From NCBI GenBank assembly GCA_018398815.1, contig CM031596.1, forward strand, positions 68,400,830 to 68,464,829: 64,000 nt of DNA, in the 5' to 3' direction. The translations under genes were made by a program, and so were the position numbers. Under the pieces are notes generated by a model that was given only the letters and a program-made list of their open reading frames with translations, was not told the origin of the DNA and ran no database searches. This DNA is from Conus ventricosus. Its lineage: Eukaryota; Mollusca; Gastropoda; Neogastropoda; Conidae. Position 1 is the first letter of the stretch. Every line of letters begins with the position of its first letter. This document shows, one piece after another, positions 44,956 to 57,559 of the stretch.

Positions 44956-45533
44956 TTGATTCTAATTACTTTAGCAAAGAATACAAAAATGTTAACTCGC
45001 CTTCATGTTTTTCTTATGCTCTGGGTGATCAGCATGGCTTCGAAGTTTCTTTTTTCCGTTCGCTCCGTAACTGACCGTTTTTTAACAAACTATACAGAAA
45101 CACGTACCGGCCACATTTATTTTCTTGCACCACTTGCGATATTCATTGCCGTCGTCATCAGTTTCGTTTAGCCATTGTCATCTCCGTTTGTTTTTAATTT
45201 GGCCCTCGACGCATGCTACTGGATCTCCTTCTGTCAAAAAGCCATGACTACTTAATTTCTGGAGCACCGTGCAAACTTTCGTTGTCAGTCAAACGCGCCA
45301 ATGTTAGCCTGTGAAGATGCCGGAAACACAGAAACAGCTACTTCCGGTATGAGATGGAAAACTTGGATCGAACACAAAATTGGAACCGATGAATCGTTTT
45401 TTTTTTGTTTTTGTTTTTTGTTTTTTTTTTTTAAATTGACGGAAGTTCCGTCAAGACTGAAAGTCATTTTGACGGATTTCCGTCCATAGACGGAAAAGTT
45501 TCACCCATGCAGACACACACGCACACACACGCA

Positions 45534-45584
<51 letters not shown>

Positions 45585-45779
45585 GACTTTGGGTTGCAGC
45601 AGTTTTTCGTCAAGCGCTGGTCTTGTTTTTGTTTTGTTTTTTTCCATTAGTCAGGCTGTTAAAAGTTCATACCTAAACCCACATCTGTAATGTTAATAAT
45701 CATAATGAGGGTATTGACGGTAAGTTTCTGCTTTTATGTACATATTGTGAGTGCGCGCGCATGCGTGCATGCGTGTGCG

Positions 45780-45822
<43 letters not shown>

Positions 45823-46338
45823 TGCGTGTGTGTGTGCGTGTGCGCGCACGCGTACGTGCATGCGTTCGTGTATGTGTAAGAATTCAAGCGCTTCTGAATA
45901 GACACACGTTCCGGCAAGCGAAGGATGGTGAATCTGTCTGGCACTTGACGCCACTAATAACCTTCGCAGAAAATAGCTCACAGGGTGTTGTGGACAGAGA
46001 CAATTCCGCTTTTCTCGGTTTAAGCTCCCCGCCGCCTGTGTGTAGTCGTTGTGTAAAGATTGGTCAGCTATAGGCGCGATACAGACAGCAAAGCAATGTG
46101 TGGTTCGCTATTCTCCACGCTCACAGTAGAAAGAAACTCGTGGAGAGCGCGAGAAGCAACCGTTTCGGCCCTTATCTCCTGACACTCTAGGGTGTCATAT
46201 ACAAGACCGCTCACAGACCCCGGCTGCGCACAATTTGTTTCATCTGCTTTTCCGTCTCACGCTTTGGAAGACTTTGACTCAAGCGACTCAATGCAGCAGT
46301 AAGGACTGCCGTGACTAGCAGGATGTTTCTGTTCCCGT
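44956..46338. other. Intron stretch with raised CpG and short palindromes, no gene seen
   Basis: It contains a 71-codon + strand frame with hydrophobic ends (44956-45171) that I do not recognise, palindromic motifs around 45440-45495 (GACGGAAGTTCCGTC and ATTTCCGTCCATAGACGGAA), a (CA)n tract at 45516-45585, and a (GT)n tract at 45780-45832. CpG dinucleotides are more frequent at 45880-46330 than in neighbouring introns. Possibly a degraded transposon. Confidence 0.4.
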
Positions 46339-46990
46339 CACTTTATCCCCGGAGTTGCTGAGCGTGCTATGGACTCCCATGGCAAGACTGGAACCACACT
46401 GTCATCCTGCAGCCACTTCATGGACATGTCTCCGACAGTGCTGCTCAAATTTCCTCACCATCATTGCAAGTGTCCACTATCACTTGTTTTGACACTCACT
46501 CTCTCCCTTGACCGGATGGTCATGGGGGAGACATGATGGACGTCTTGCGGGCCAGAGAGCGCCAGCCAGGTCTGTCTTCTGCCGCTCTGATCAGGGAGGG
46601 GCTGTTTTGACACCATAGCACATCAAAGGAGTGCTGCCCTCCTGTGTCATCTTGGTTTCAAATGCAGCTCCAAAAGCATCACATTCACCATTGAAACAAA
46701 ATGAGAAGTATCCAGTGTGATGGCCCACAAGTCCCGCTCTCATTGTGACAGCAGCTCATACGTGTCTCTTCACATTCACACCGGAGTGAATTTATGCTAC
46801 AGTAGTCAGAAAAGGCAAAAGTCGTCACGATTTTCACTGAATGCACATGGTGGAGTCTTCCATAAGTGGACACTTAATCACACTGGCTCAGCGACTGAGC
46901 AATTTCTTATTGCTACTTTGGGACCAAATTGGTGATGTTCTGCATATGCTGAATCAGAACTGGCACCAGTGAACACCACTGAAGTGACTC
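46339..46990 (-). mobile_element. Interspersed family X, inverted copy 5
   Basis: Reverse-complemented, it shows left block TCAGTGGTGTTCACTGGTGC / CAGTTCTGATTCAGCATATG (46980-46930), middle block TGTCACAATGAGAGCGGGAC (about 46750) and right blocks GAGCAGCACTGTCGGAGACA, TGTCCATGAAGTGG and CAGTGTGGTTCCAGTCTTGC (about 46450-46385). Order and spacing match copies 3 and 4. Confidence 0.6.
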
Positions 46991-47046
46991 TGCGGTTGTG
47001 CAGGATATTCTCAAACATCCTGATATTGATAGCTCCCCATGGATTT

Positions 47047-47141
47047 TCTACACTGCCAGCTCCTCTTCCCCCCCCCACCCCCCACCCCCACCCACCGCTT
47101 CCGAATCCCATCCCATCCCCTACCCCCCTAGTTCCCCCTTC
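47047..47141. repeat. C-rich block next to the exon H donor
   Basis: CTTCCCCCCCCCACCCCCCACC and following CCCATCCCATCCCC lie just downstream of the exon H donor in the gene sense (G-rich RNA: GGGAT and GGGGGT repeats). Intronic G-runs near donors commonly act as splicing enhancers. Confidence 0.7.
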
Positions 47142-47154
47142 AAAAGAATACTCA

Positions 47155-48618
<1,464 letters not shown>

Positions 48619-48767
48619 CTGTATGTGTTTGCAGTCGTGGCCTCGCGCAGGCAAGGTTATCCGAGCGCACGTGATGGGACATTTGAGCGGCACCTTGATG
48701 GCCGTCTGTTCCACCCCGTCTTCCCCGTTTAACGTCGAGTTGGTCACGTTGGAGAAATTCCGTTTGA
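48619..48767 (-). CDS. ZMIZ1: ZMIZ1/2-like, coding exon G (start of SP-RING)
   Basis: 149 bp, with acceptor GTCCCCACAG and donor ATACAG|GTGGGC. Two bases complete an Ile codon from exon F, giving [20 protein letters not shown], then [20 protein letters not shown] and [10 protein letters not shown]. It matches vertebrate [26 protein letters not shown] and [18 protein letters not shown] opens the SP-RING and CKH supplies zinc ligands. The protein acts in the nucleus as a PIAS-like co-regulator (androgen receptor, p53, SMAD, Notch in vertebrates) and in Drosophila with the BRM chromatin remodeller (tonalli). Confidence 0.96.
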
Positions 48768-50340
<1,573 letters not shown>

Positions 50341-50703
50341 TCAAAAGCCAAACTTTTTGTTCCCAGCTGTCACCTGACAGGACAGGTCCTGGCATAAGAA
50401 GTATCTTGCTTTTGAAAAGGGGTCATCAAGGAAGAGGCAAACTGCAGGTGACCAGGATGCATCTTCCTGATTTTATCATCATTTCATAAAAAAAATTTCA
50501 TAAAGTAAAAACAGCATGCAATGTGTGAAATGTATTGTTCTTCCAGTGATGAGCGCTTTAACACTACTTTCAGAAAAGCGCAATTCCAATGGCTGTCTCA
50601 GGCAGAACTTGTGTTCTGAATATTCCACTGAATCAGTGTTAAGAAGAAGCCCAGAAGTAACTTCGCTAGTCCACAACATCAAGATACCATTTAAAGGGTG
50701 TGC

Positions 50704-51520
50704 AGAGCTGCCAACCTGCTCATGCGGCTTACAGTAGCATTTCACAATTTTCACAGTAGCATTTCCAATTTGACAGTAGCAACTTAATTTTGCGCGCGTT
50801 CTAAAAAGAAATCAGGCCTATAACTTGAACTGTTGTGCTGTCTTGCTGTCAGGAAACATTTTTCGGAAGAGTGGACCAGCATGGTCTGCTGCCGACAGAG
50901 GAAGGTTGTGCTCAACCAGGAAACTCACAAAAAAGGTCTCTGCTCTAATCGCTGCATAATCCACAGAACTTCCTCCAGGAACAAAGCCAAAGCTTGATAG
51001 CTTCGTGTTTGGTTTTTCCCCCGCTTTCTTCTTGTGATTCCACGTGGCGACGTGGTGCTTCATGTCGTTCAGTCCTCCATGGCTCACAGAAAAATCAAGC
51101 TCACACGATTTGCAGTGTAAGCCTACTTTAGTGAGGTCGGTAGGGCATCTCAGAATGCATGGGTATTTCTCTGTATACTCCGCACGATATTTCTGGCAGC
51201 TATGTCTTGGGCGCTTCACACCACTTTCTTTTTCTCCCAGAGACGCGCTCTCCGTTCGCTTCTTGGACGCCATTGTTGCTAACTGAGCAAGACGGAAGTC
51301 GCCATTGATTGGTCGAAATGATCACGTGCTACAGTAAAACCGAAAGCGGAAATACAGTTCCGACAGACAGATAGAGACGTTACTTAGCGCTGTCCAAACA
51401 AAACGAAAGTATCTTCGAATTTTTTGTTTCGCCGTAGCAATTTAATGATCGTAGTAGCGTCGTAGCAAGCATTCTCTTGGCGTAGCAAACTACGGCGATA
51501 TCGTAGCAGTTGGCAGCTAT
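50704..51520 (-). mobile_element. Complete non-autonomous hAT-type transposon, 817 bp
   Basis: The left end AGAGCTGCCAACCTGCT and the reverse-complemented right end ATAGCTGCCAACTGCT form terminal inverted repeats. The exact 8-bp direct repeat GGGTGTGC flanks the element (50696-50703 and 51521-51528), the hallmark target duplication of hAT transposases. Subterminal GTAGCA or CAGTAGCA motifs repeat near both ends. One intact frame (50818-51273) encodes a zinc-finger protein, but no transposase catalytic domain or dimerisation domain fits. It is an internally deleted derivative or a cargo-bearing element. Confidence 0.88.
50818..51273 (-). CDS. Zinc-finger protein of the hAT-type element (151 aa, intact)
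   Basis: A clean frame from ATG 51273 to TAA. Residues about 1-30 are basic (KKRTES, GVKRPRHSCQKYR), likely nuclear localisation. Residues about 50-80 hold a C-x2-C...H-H...H finger (CKSCELDFSVSHGGLND then MKHHVATWNHKKK) of the BED or TTF kind found at the N-terminus of hAT transposases. Near the C-terminus lies FLVEHNLPLSAADHAGPLFR-x-MFPDS, a motif also found in animal hAT-related proteins. The protein stops just where a full transposase would continue. It may bind transposon ends as a repressor. Function is inference. Confidence 0.6.
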   Translation of the reverse strand: MASKKRTESASLGEKESGVKRPRHSCQKYRAEYTEKYPCILRCPTDLTKVGLHCKSCELDFSVSHGGLNDMKHHVATWNHKKKAGEKPNTKLSSFGFVPGGSSVDYAAIRAETFFVSFLVEHNLPLSAADHAGPLFRKMFPDSKTAQQFKL

Positions 51521-51758
51521 GGGTGTGCGTGCAGTCCAAAACCTTTCACTGAATGTTTTACAAGACTGGCTGAATTTAAACATACCCTGACAATCCCTTC
51601 TATTTGAGACACATTTGAAGAGTGCAACTAATTCTGACAGCGCATTTTCTTCACCCACACATCCTGCCTCTGTTTACACTGCCGGAGTTCACACTATGGG
51701 GAAGCACATACTTGCGTCTGCATATTACAGATCTGAGATTCTTTTTCTTCCGACTTAC
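51521..51758 (-). other. Right flank of the hAT insertion, intron
   Basis: Unique intron sequence from the second target duplication to the exon E donor. Nothing else is seen. Confidence 0.7.
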
Positions 51759-51969
51759 ACAGCAACATGCGGTGACAGTGATCTGGAAGGTGTTACGCCC
51801 AGCCGTGCACACGTCTTTCAAGTACAAGGGTTTGTGGGACGTTTTGTTCTCCCCTCGCTCGATGTCCAGGGGCTTGTTGTTCACACTGACCGTGACCGAT
51901 GCCGGCCAGTTGGTGTTCATCTGTCGGTCCTCGTGATGGAAACACTTCAACTGGAGCTCCAGATCCGAC
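51759..51969 (-). CDS. ZMIZ1: ZMIZ1/2-like, coding exon E
   Basis: 211 bp, with acceptor TGTCCAG, one base completing the Arg codon from exon D, and donor TGCTGT|GTAAGT in phase 0. It encodes [60 protein letters not shown] and [10 protein letters not shown]. Vertebrate ZMIZ1 reads [20 protein letters not shown] then WPASVQVSVN, so identity is very high. This is the conserved beta-rich (PINIT-like) domain before the SP-RING. Confidence 0.97.
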
Positions 51970-52295
51970 CTGGACAGACACACAGCACATCAGTTCTCTC
52001 CCTTCGTGCTCTTGTTTTTCAGAGCAAGGAATGTAAAGCTATATTTTCCCATGCTAAATGAAAACTCCACATGCGGCGCTCTCTCTAATTACCCTCTTGG
52101 CTGCTTGATACATGTGACAAACATACTCAGTTTACTTTTTAATATGCATCAACATATACAGTCAGCGTGTCCATCTCCACTTTCACGTTGCATCAGCGGC
52201 AGCTACTGCTAATTATAGAAGTTTTTTTAACGCTTTCAGCATTACTGCAATATCAAAAGACACACACACACACACAAGAGCAAAGCAAAACAGAG

Positions 52296-52330
<35 letters not shown>

Positions 52331-52349
52331 ACAACACACACACACTTAA

Positions 52350-52395
52350 CAGTCAGCTGCTGACAATGAAATGATGTGTTCCACCAGAAAACGGG
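52350..52395 (-). pseudogene. Fragment related to the hAT zinc-finger ORF
   Basis: The minus strand encodes FLVEHIISLSAADC then a stop, clearly related to FLVEHNLPLSAADH at 50860-50930. It is a short relic of a second element of the same family. Confidence 0.5.
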
Positions 52396-52590
52396 TTAAA
52401 AAAAAAAGCCATTTTCCTGGAATTACAACTAGGTCTGTGAACCTACTGGCAATAAAACATGAAGTCTCAGTAAGCATGTCCCTTGTGGCACGAGCCGTCA
52501 CAGTATTGGGTCCCCAAAGGTATCTCAATGGTCGAACCCCATCATTTAGTCTGCCATGTGTCACACAAAAAGACTAAGGCAAACTTCAGG

Positions 52591-52676
52591 TCATACATGG
52601 AATTTGCAGATCGTTCATTTTGCAGATCGTTCAATTTGCAGATCGTTCAATTTGCAGATCGTTCATTTTGCAGATC
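52591..52676. repeat. 16-bp tandem repeat, about five copies
   Basis: CAGATCGTTCA(A/T)TTTG starts at 52607, 52623, 52639 and 52655, with a truncated fifth at 52671. Confidence 0.95.
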
Positions 52677-52954
52677 ACTGAAGCTGTGATGCATGGATAC
52701 TTCAGCCAGCGCTCACTTCAAAACTGATGGTTCGTTTGACATATTCTTGTGTTGCTTATACATTTTTGAAAAGTCTGAGAGCTTTGGTGCATATTCCCTT
52801 ATGGTGTCGGAGCTAACCGTCAACCTGACAGCAAGCTGGATCAAGCAACAAGTTTTAGGCTGTATGGCGATGTAAACTGCACATTCTGCGCAGGTGTACA
52901 ACAAAAAGTAAATCAAGGTGCAAAACAAAACTAAACCAATACATATAAAACATA

Positions 52955-53062
52955 GACAATGTCTTGTGATTCGTTTGTCCATGGGTTTTTTTTTGCGGTT
53001 CACTAATATTTATTTAAGATTTGTTTAGATTTCCGCCTGCAGTCATCTCACTTTGCAACTAA
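52955..53062 (-). mobile_element. Dispersed repeat, inverted partner of 30083-30227
   Basis: Shares TTTCCGCCTGCAGTCATCTC and ATGTCTTGTGATTCGTTTGT with the other copy. The internal hairpin of the 30-kb copy is not kept here. Confidence 0.55.
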
Positions 53063-53910
53063 ACCAAATATGTTACATCATATGTCTTATGCAGTCATTC
53101 CACTGACTGACTGAATATTTTCTGCCCAATACTAACATCATGCAAATTCCGCTAAAATTAGCTATAACTGTATGTATATACTCTGGATTAGCCTACATTG
53201 AAAAAAAAAAAATCCTTTTCAACTCCATTTACCCACCACACCAATGCATCGGTGAAATATCTGTAAAATGGTAAATAAGAGAAAAATCAGAATGAATGAA
53301 CGCAATCCATTTCATTCTGGCAGATGGAAATAGTATGATATGCTGCACCATACAATAATGTCATAGGAAGAAAATGTTCAAGTAGTCAAGGAGCTATAAA
53401 TCCTTTATCTGAAACATCTTCTCTTTCATCTTAAAGAGAGATGCATCCCAGTTAATATTCTGTACCAGTCTGGACCATTTATGGATTTATGCATGTCACT
53501 ATATCACAAGGTTCCAAAATAGTAAATTAGAAGCACACAGAGAATTTACAAGAAAAGGCATTGCAGTTTGATTATCTGAAGTCATGGTTTAATGAAAAAA
53601 GTGAGGATATATGTCCAAGTGTGCTGTCTTTGTTCTTCTAGGAAGCGCTGTCCATCATTTTATAGGGTAACATCCTGGATTTTATACTCCTCCAAAAGGC
53701 AAAAATGTACTGAAACTTTCCACTGCCGCCGATGCTATGTCAAAAACAAACAAACAAAAAATCCAGTGTATTGCCTAGCTCCGAACACGTCTCAATCAGA
53801 TGTCAACTCTATGAGCAGCAATCAATGGCAGTCAAAAATAACATTGCAACCCCATGCTGTCATTGCCGATTTACAGATGATCATCTGTAAAGGTCAAACT
53901 GGGTTAGCAC

Positions 53911-53912
<2 letters not shown>
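53063..53912 (-). other. Intron sequence with no feature seen
   Basis: A/T-rich unique sequence. No repeat, element or exon is recognised. Confidence 0.5.
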
Positions 53913-53950
<38 letters not shown>

Positions 53951-53984
53951 AAATACGAGCCTAAGGATTGTCAGGAGAAAAATC

Positions 53985-54485
53985 ACCTGCCTCTAGATTA
54001 AGATCTGACACCCTTCTGAAATGAAAGGAAAAAAAACACTAGTCTCCTTTAAGGTCCGACATATACTGTATCCCATGCGAGGTGAAAATACTGACCTCCA
54101 GATAAAAGTCTGGAAGACATTGTTCCTCAGGTGAAATGAGGGAAACCTTTACCTCTGGATCAATGCCGGATACATGCTGCCCTCAAATGAAGTAAGAAGA
54201 AAAATACTCACCGTCAAAGCAAAGACATCGTGCCTCAAACCAAATGAAAAAAATATTTACCTCCAGATCAAAGTTTAAAAAGATGTTGTCCCCAGGTGCA
54301 ATGAAAAACAAAAACTTACCTGTTGATGAAGATCTGAAAGATGCCATTCTTCATAGGAAATGAAAGAAATACCGACCATCAGATTAAAGCCTAATACACA
54401 CTGTCCATCAAGTGAAACCACTAACACCTACCTCCAGATCAAAGTCTGGAACACACTGTCCCTCAAGTGGAACGAATGGTTGCTG
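53985..54485 (-). repeat. Tandem array derived from the ZMIZ exon D 3' end and its splice donor
   Basis: In the gene sense the last 45 bases of exon D plus the donor (CACTTGAGGGACAGTGTG, ACTTTGATCTGGAG|GTAGGT) recur as diverged copies every 49-59 bases into the intron. The donor-equivalent GT positions (+ strand coordinates) are 54430 (true), 54375, 54318, 54259, 54210 and 54151, and 54094. A poorer copy lies near 54040, and 53989 has GC. Donor-like hexamers are GTCGGT, GTAAGT, GTAAAT, GTGAGT, GTAAAG and GTCAGT. The copy at 54259 keeps ACTTTGATCTGGAGGTAA exactly. Confidence 0.88.
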
Positions 54486-54567
54486 ACGGCCAGATTGTGC
54501 TCCAAGCGGAATGGCGCCAAAACAACACCGTCCCGCACCGGAAAGGTCAACCTCAGTTCATCGTCTT
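54432..54567 (-). CDS. ZMIZ1: ZMIZ1/2-like, coding exon D
   Basis: 136 bp. The acceptor is TTTTTTTTTCAG, two bases complete a Glu codon, and the exon ends TGGAG|GTAGGT with two bases of an Arg codon. It encodes [40 protein letters not shown] and QTLIW, matching vertebrate [35 protein letters not shown]. This begins the conserved domain before the SP-RING. If the true donor were skipped the transcript would reach TAG at once (agg tag), so use of downstream copies would truncate the protein. Confidence 0.96.
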
Positions 54568-55022
54568 CTGAAAAAAAAAAAAAAAAATTCAGAGCCCCTC
54601 TTTTTAATACACGACATTATAATTTTCTGGTCTGTTAACACTAATGCAGAATAAGATATGTAATAATCACAAACACAGAGTTAATAAGAAAATAATGTGT
54701 GTAAATTTTCTGACCTCAACTGCAAAGACAATTTCACTGGTCATATCAAATCACAGGTTTTCCCAAATCCTGGGTTTCTACACAATTCTGGGTCCATTGC
54801 TTTCAATCACAAATTCAAAACAAGCAGCAAAACCAGAATACATCTTTTTTTTAAAGGAAGGAAAATAGACAGCAATAACAATGAGAAAAGACACATCAGT
54901 TGTTATTTTACCTTGTTCCAACATCTTATGTGTCGTGCCTATCATCTTCTTACAAAAGGGTTTGTAACAATCTATTCAGAAATAAGCATCATCCTTCAAC
55001 ACACACAAACGTAAAGACTCAC
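54568..55022 (-). other. ZMIZ intron D/C
   Basis: A short 455-bp unique intron with an A-run on the + strand (T-run polypyrimidine tract) at the exon D acceptor. No other feature. Confidence 0.85.
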
Positions 55023-55155
55023 CTTGTCGGGTCATCCGTGCTTTAATTTCGGGTGGAAAGGGCTTTATGTCTGGCGGATAACCAGCTCCCCCTTGTGGCG
55101 TCATGGGCGGGGTGGGGTTCCCTCCGTGCAACGGACTATGCTGAAAGTTGTTGTG
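55023..55155 (-). CDS. ZMIZ1: ZMIZ1/2-like, coding exon C (Pro-rich)
   Basis: 133 bp, phase 0 start after GATGTTGCAG, donor ACAAG|GTGAGT with one base over. It encodes HNNFQHSPLHGGNPTPPMTP, QGGAGYPPDIKPFPPEIKAR and MTRQ. Vertebrate ZMIZ1 has NYPHSPVPGNPTPPMTPGS and then DVKPPFPPDIKP at the same place, just before the conserved domain. The shared HSP...GNPTPPMTP core fixes the phase. Confidence 0.94.
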
Positions 55156-56454
55156 CTGCAACATCAATGCTCAAGTTGTTCTTGTCAACATTTTTTTTTT
55201 CTTAAGCACAAAAAGTGGATTCCCCTCCACCAATCCCAGCAATTATCAAAAAAGAAAAAGATTCAATGTAGCAGGATTAACAATCACAGTAAGTCCTATC
55301 CTTTCAACCCCAGATGAGGTAATTGCAGAATAACTGTACGTCCTTGATAAAGTAAGGAACAAGGCTTTCCTGGGCTCATCTGCCTATGGTCTCATTAAAC
55401 GGCTCTCAATTTCTGGTAAAAAGCTGACCACAGCTCTAAATGCAATAGGAAAACAAAAATAAAATTACTGAGCCACCAAACGAAGGAACAAACAAACCAC
55501 CAAACACAAACAACGTCTTCAGGCAGGACAAACAAAATTCATGCAACATGTAGAACAAAGGCAATGCCAAAGACAGGTGAAAGAATCTCAGTTGGATCTA
55601 GCAGTTGAGGAACAAAAGCAAACTTCATGAGGCTTAAAATGATATAATCCCTACTTGGTACAGGAGCCCTTTAGTTACGTGGGCAAGACGTCCATCAGAA
55701 GGTGACTTAGCCTTGACACACCCAGCCGTCCAGGCACAGGTTCAAATCCTGGCTGCACCAAAAAGCTTTCCGACAGCAGCAGAGCGTCTAGGAGTCACGA
55801 TCAGGATGAACCCAAACTCCTTAGAGTGTAAGGAATTCAGGGCGGGTGGGAGGGAGGAAGGGCGATTCTTCTTTGAAGACCTTCTGCTGTCAAGCTCTTC
55901 CTGCAGTTTCTTCGGTCTATTTTGCATTCAGTGTTCAAGACTCCATGGAAAGCCAGCACAGAGAGCAATGAAGGCTCCATCTGACAATCCCGGCTCTCAG
56001 GCCCAAGATCAGTGAAGAGGTAGATGGTGACATTTAAGGGGTGATGGACAACATTCCTCCTCCCAGTTCTAAATAATCATAAATCTGAAGATGCCTTAAA
56101 AACAAATTCTTGGCAGGGAAAAGAAAATATATCAAATGGTCATAAAACACAACAAATGTTTTGTCGGTCTCAGTTACTGAACCCAAACCTCTACACCCTC
56201 ATCCCCATCCTCCCTTTTCCCACTCCCCTCCCTTCTCCCATCCCCCTTTCCCTCCGTCTGCATCTGACTTTACCATTATGCAGCGCTAAACTAGATCTTA
56301 AAACTCTGCATTGAATGCAAGCACCCAAGTACAAGCACACGTACATTCACACATACACACACACATTCACACACATACACACACACACACACACACTGTC
56401 TTTCCTTCCCTCCTCCCTCCCCCTCTTCAGTCCCATCACTCTGGTGTCCCTCAC
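55156..56454 (-). other. ZMIZ intron C/B
   Basis: Unique sequence with a possible SINE B box (55684-55800), a C/T-rich block (56170-56260) and a CA tract (56345-56398) about 60 bp from the exon B donor. Confidence 0.8.
55684..55800 (+). mobile_element. Weak SINE-like fragment
   Basis: CAGGTTCAAATCCTGG matches a Pol III B box (GGTTCAAATCC). No convincing A box lies upstream and the fold is not tRNA-like. Confidence 0.3.
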
Positions 56455-56699
56455 CTGGTTGGGGTACTGGCCGAAGGGGGGCTGACTGGCGGTGCGTGAG
56501 GGGGGGTGGTACTGCCCCGGCATGACGTAGGGCTGTCCGTTGGGTAGTGGGTGGGGGCAGGGGCCGGCCCCATCTGCCTCATGCCCTGAGGGGGGATGTA
56601 CCCGGTCGGTGACGGCAGGGGCTGCTGGGCGGGAGGGAACGGTGACTTTCCTCCGTAGTGGTGGTTGGGGTAGGCTGCCATTTGTCCGTGGGCCCCAAA
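56455..56699 (-). CDS. ZMIZ1: ZMIZ1/2-like, coding exon B (Pro/Gly/Gln-rich) with a one-base frameshift
   Basis: 245 bp, with acceptor CTTTTTTGCCAG and donor AACCAG|GTGAGG. The first part reads in phase 0 from exon A: FGAHGQMAAYPNHHYGGKSP, FPPAQQPLPSPTGYIPPQGM, RQMGPAPAPTHYP. The second part reads in the next frame: NGQPYVMPGQYHPPSRTASQ, PPFGQYPNQ, and ends in phase 0, as exon C requires. The switch lies at the CCC of CTACCCAACGG (+ 56542-56544). Four Cs would restore the frame and a length of 246. Both halves have ZMIZ-like composition, so the exon is real and the shift is either a sequencing error or a rare disabling allele. Confidence 0.85.
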
Positions 56700-57559
56700 C
56701 TGGCAAAAAAGCGTATGGGTAACAGGTTACACCATGGGAACTGTGATAATGACAATTACTATGAAAACAGTTCCTACTAGATTTTCTCCAAATATTCCTC
56801 TTAAAGCACTCTGGAAAAAAAAATCTCATTCCTTCTACCTCCACCCTCTACACTCTCCTTATTCCCAAGCCCCCTTCCCCTCACCCTTCAACCCCCCCTC
56901 TTCCTCATAGACATCCTTCATTTCCTCCTTTCCCCTATCCCTCACCTTTCCACACTCCCACTCTCTTGCCAAGATAGCTGGTTTAAAATGCAAAGAGAAT
57001 TCTGAGGTTATGATGGCTATGTTAACCTCTCATCACGGACAGACGCTACAGTGTTTTCTGATGACATTACGCTTCTGTACGAACGAACGCTATCAATGTT
57101 TCGGCCTTGACAGATTTTCCATGCGGTGATAGCGTGATCAGTAGACCACAAGAAGCTATAAGTAGTATCGTCAGCATTCCTTTATTCGCCTGCCCAGTGG
57201 TTTCGTGTGGCCCCATCAGCCACTTTGCGTCACTTGCTGATTGACTACAACATCCCACGACTTACTAATCTGCATAGAGTGTGAAACATGGCGTCTCAAT
57301 CAAGTTCTTCTGCAAATGTGTCGAAGCAAAGTTGAGCCCATCGGCAACGTTTCAGCATTCCTGAAGTTATTGAAATGCTACAAATGGAAGGTTCGTATTA
57401 TCTCTCTGTTTTGTATTTTTGGTGATTTTTTTTACTAACCATAACAAATGGCCCATCCACAGGGAAAAACAAGGGACAGAACTGTCTGTCTTGAGTGAGT
57501 TAACAGTCATTGGAAAAGGTGAAGCTTTGATATTAGGTCGCAATGTGGTAACCCCCCAA

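Larger units (their letters stand above)
51970..54431 (-). other. ZMIZ intron E/D
   Basis: Contains CA tracts (52261-52345, 53913-53948), a hAT-zinc-finger fragment (52350-52395), a 16-bp array (52591-52676), an inverted copy of the dispersed repeat of 30.1 kb (52955-53062), and the array derived from the exon D end (53985-54431). Confidence 0.8.

Noticed and set aside
44956..45171. Small membrane-protein-like frame of 71 codons
   Set aside because: Hydrophobic residues follow from T-rich sequence. No conserved feature, promoter or splice support.
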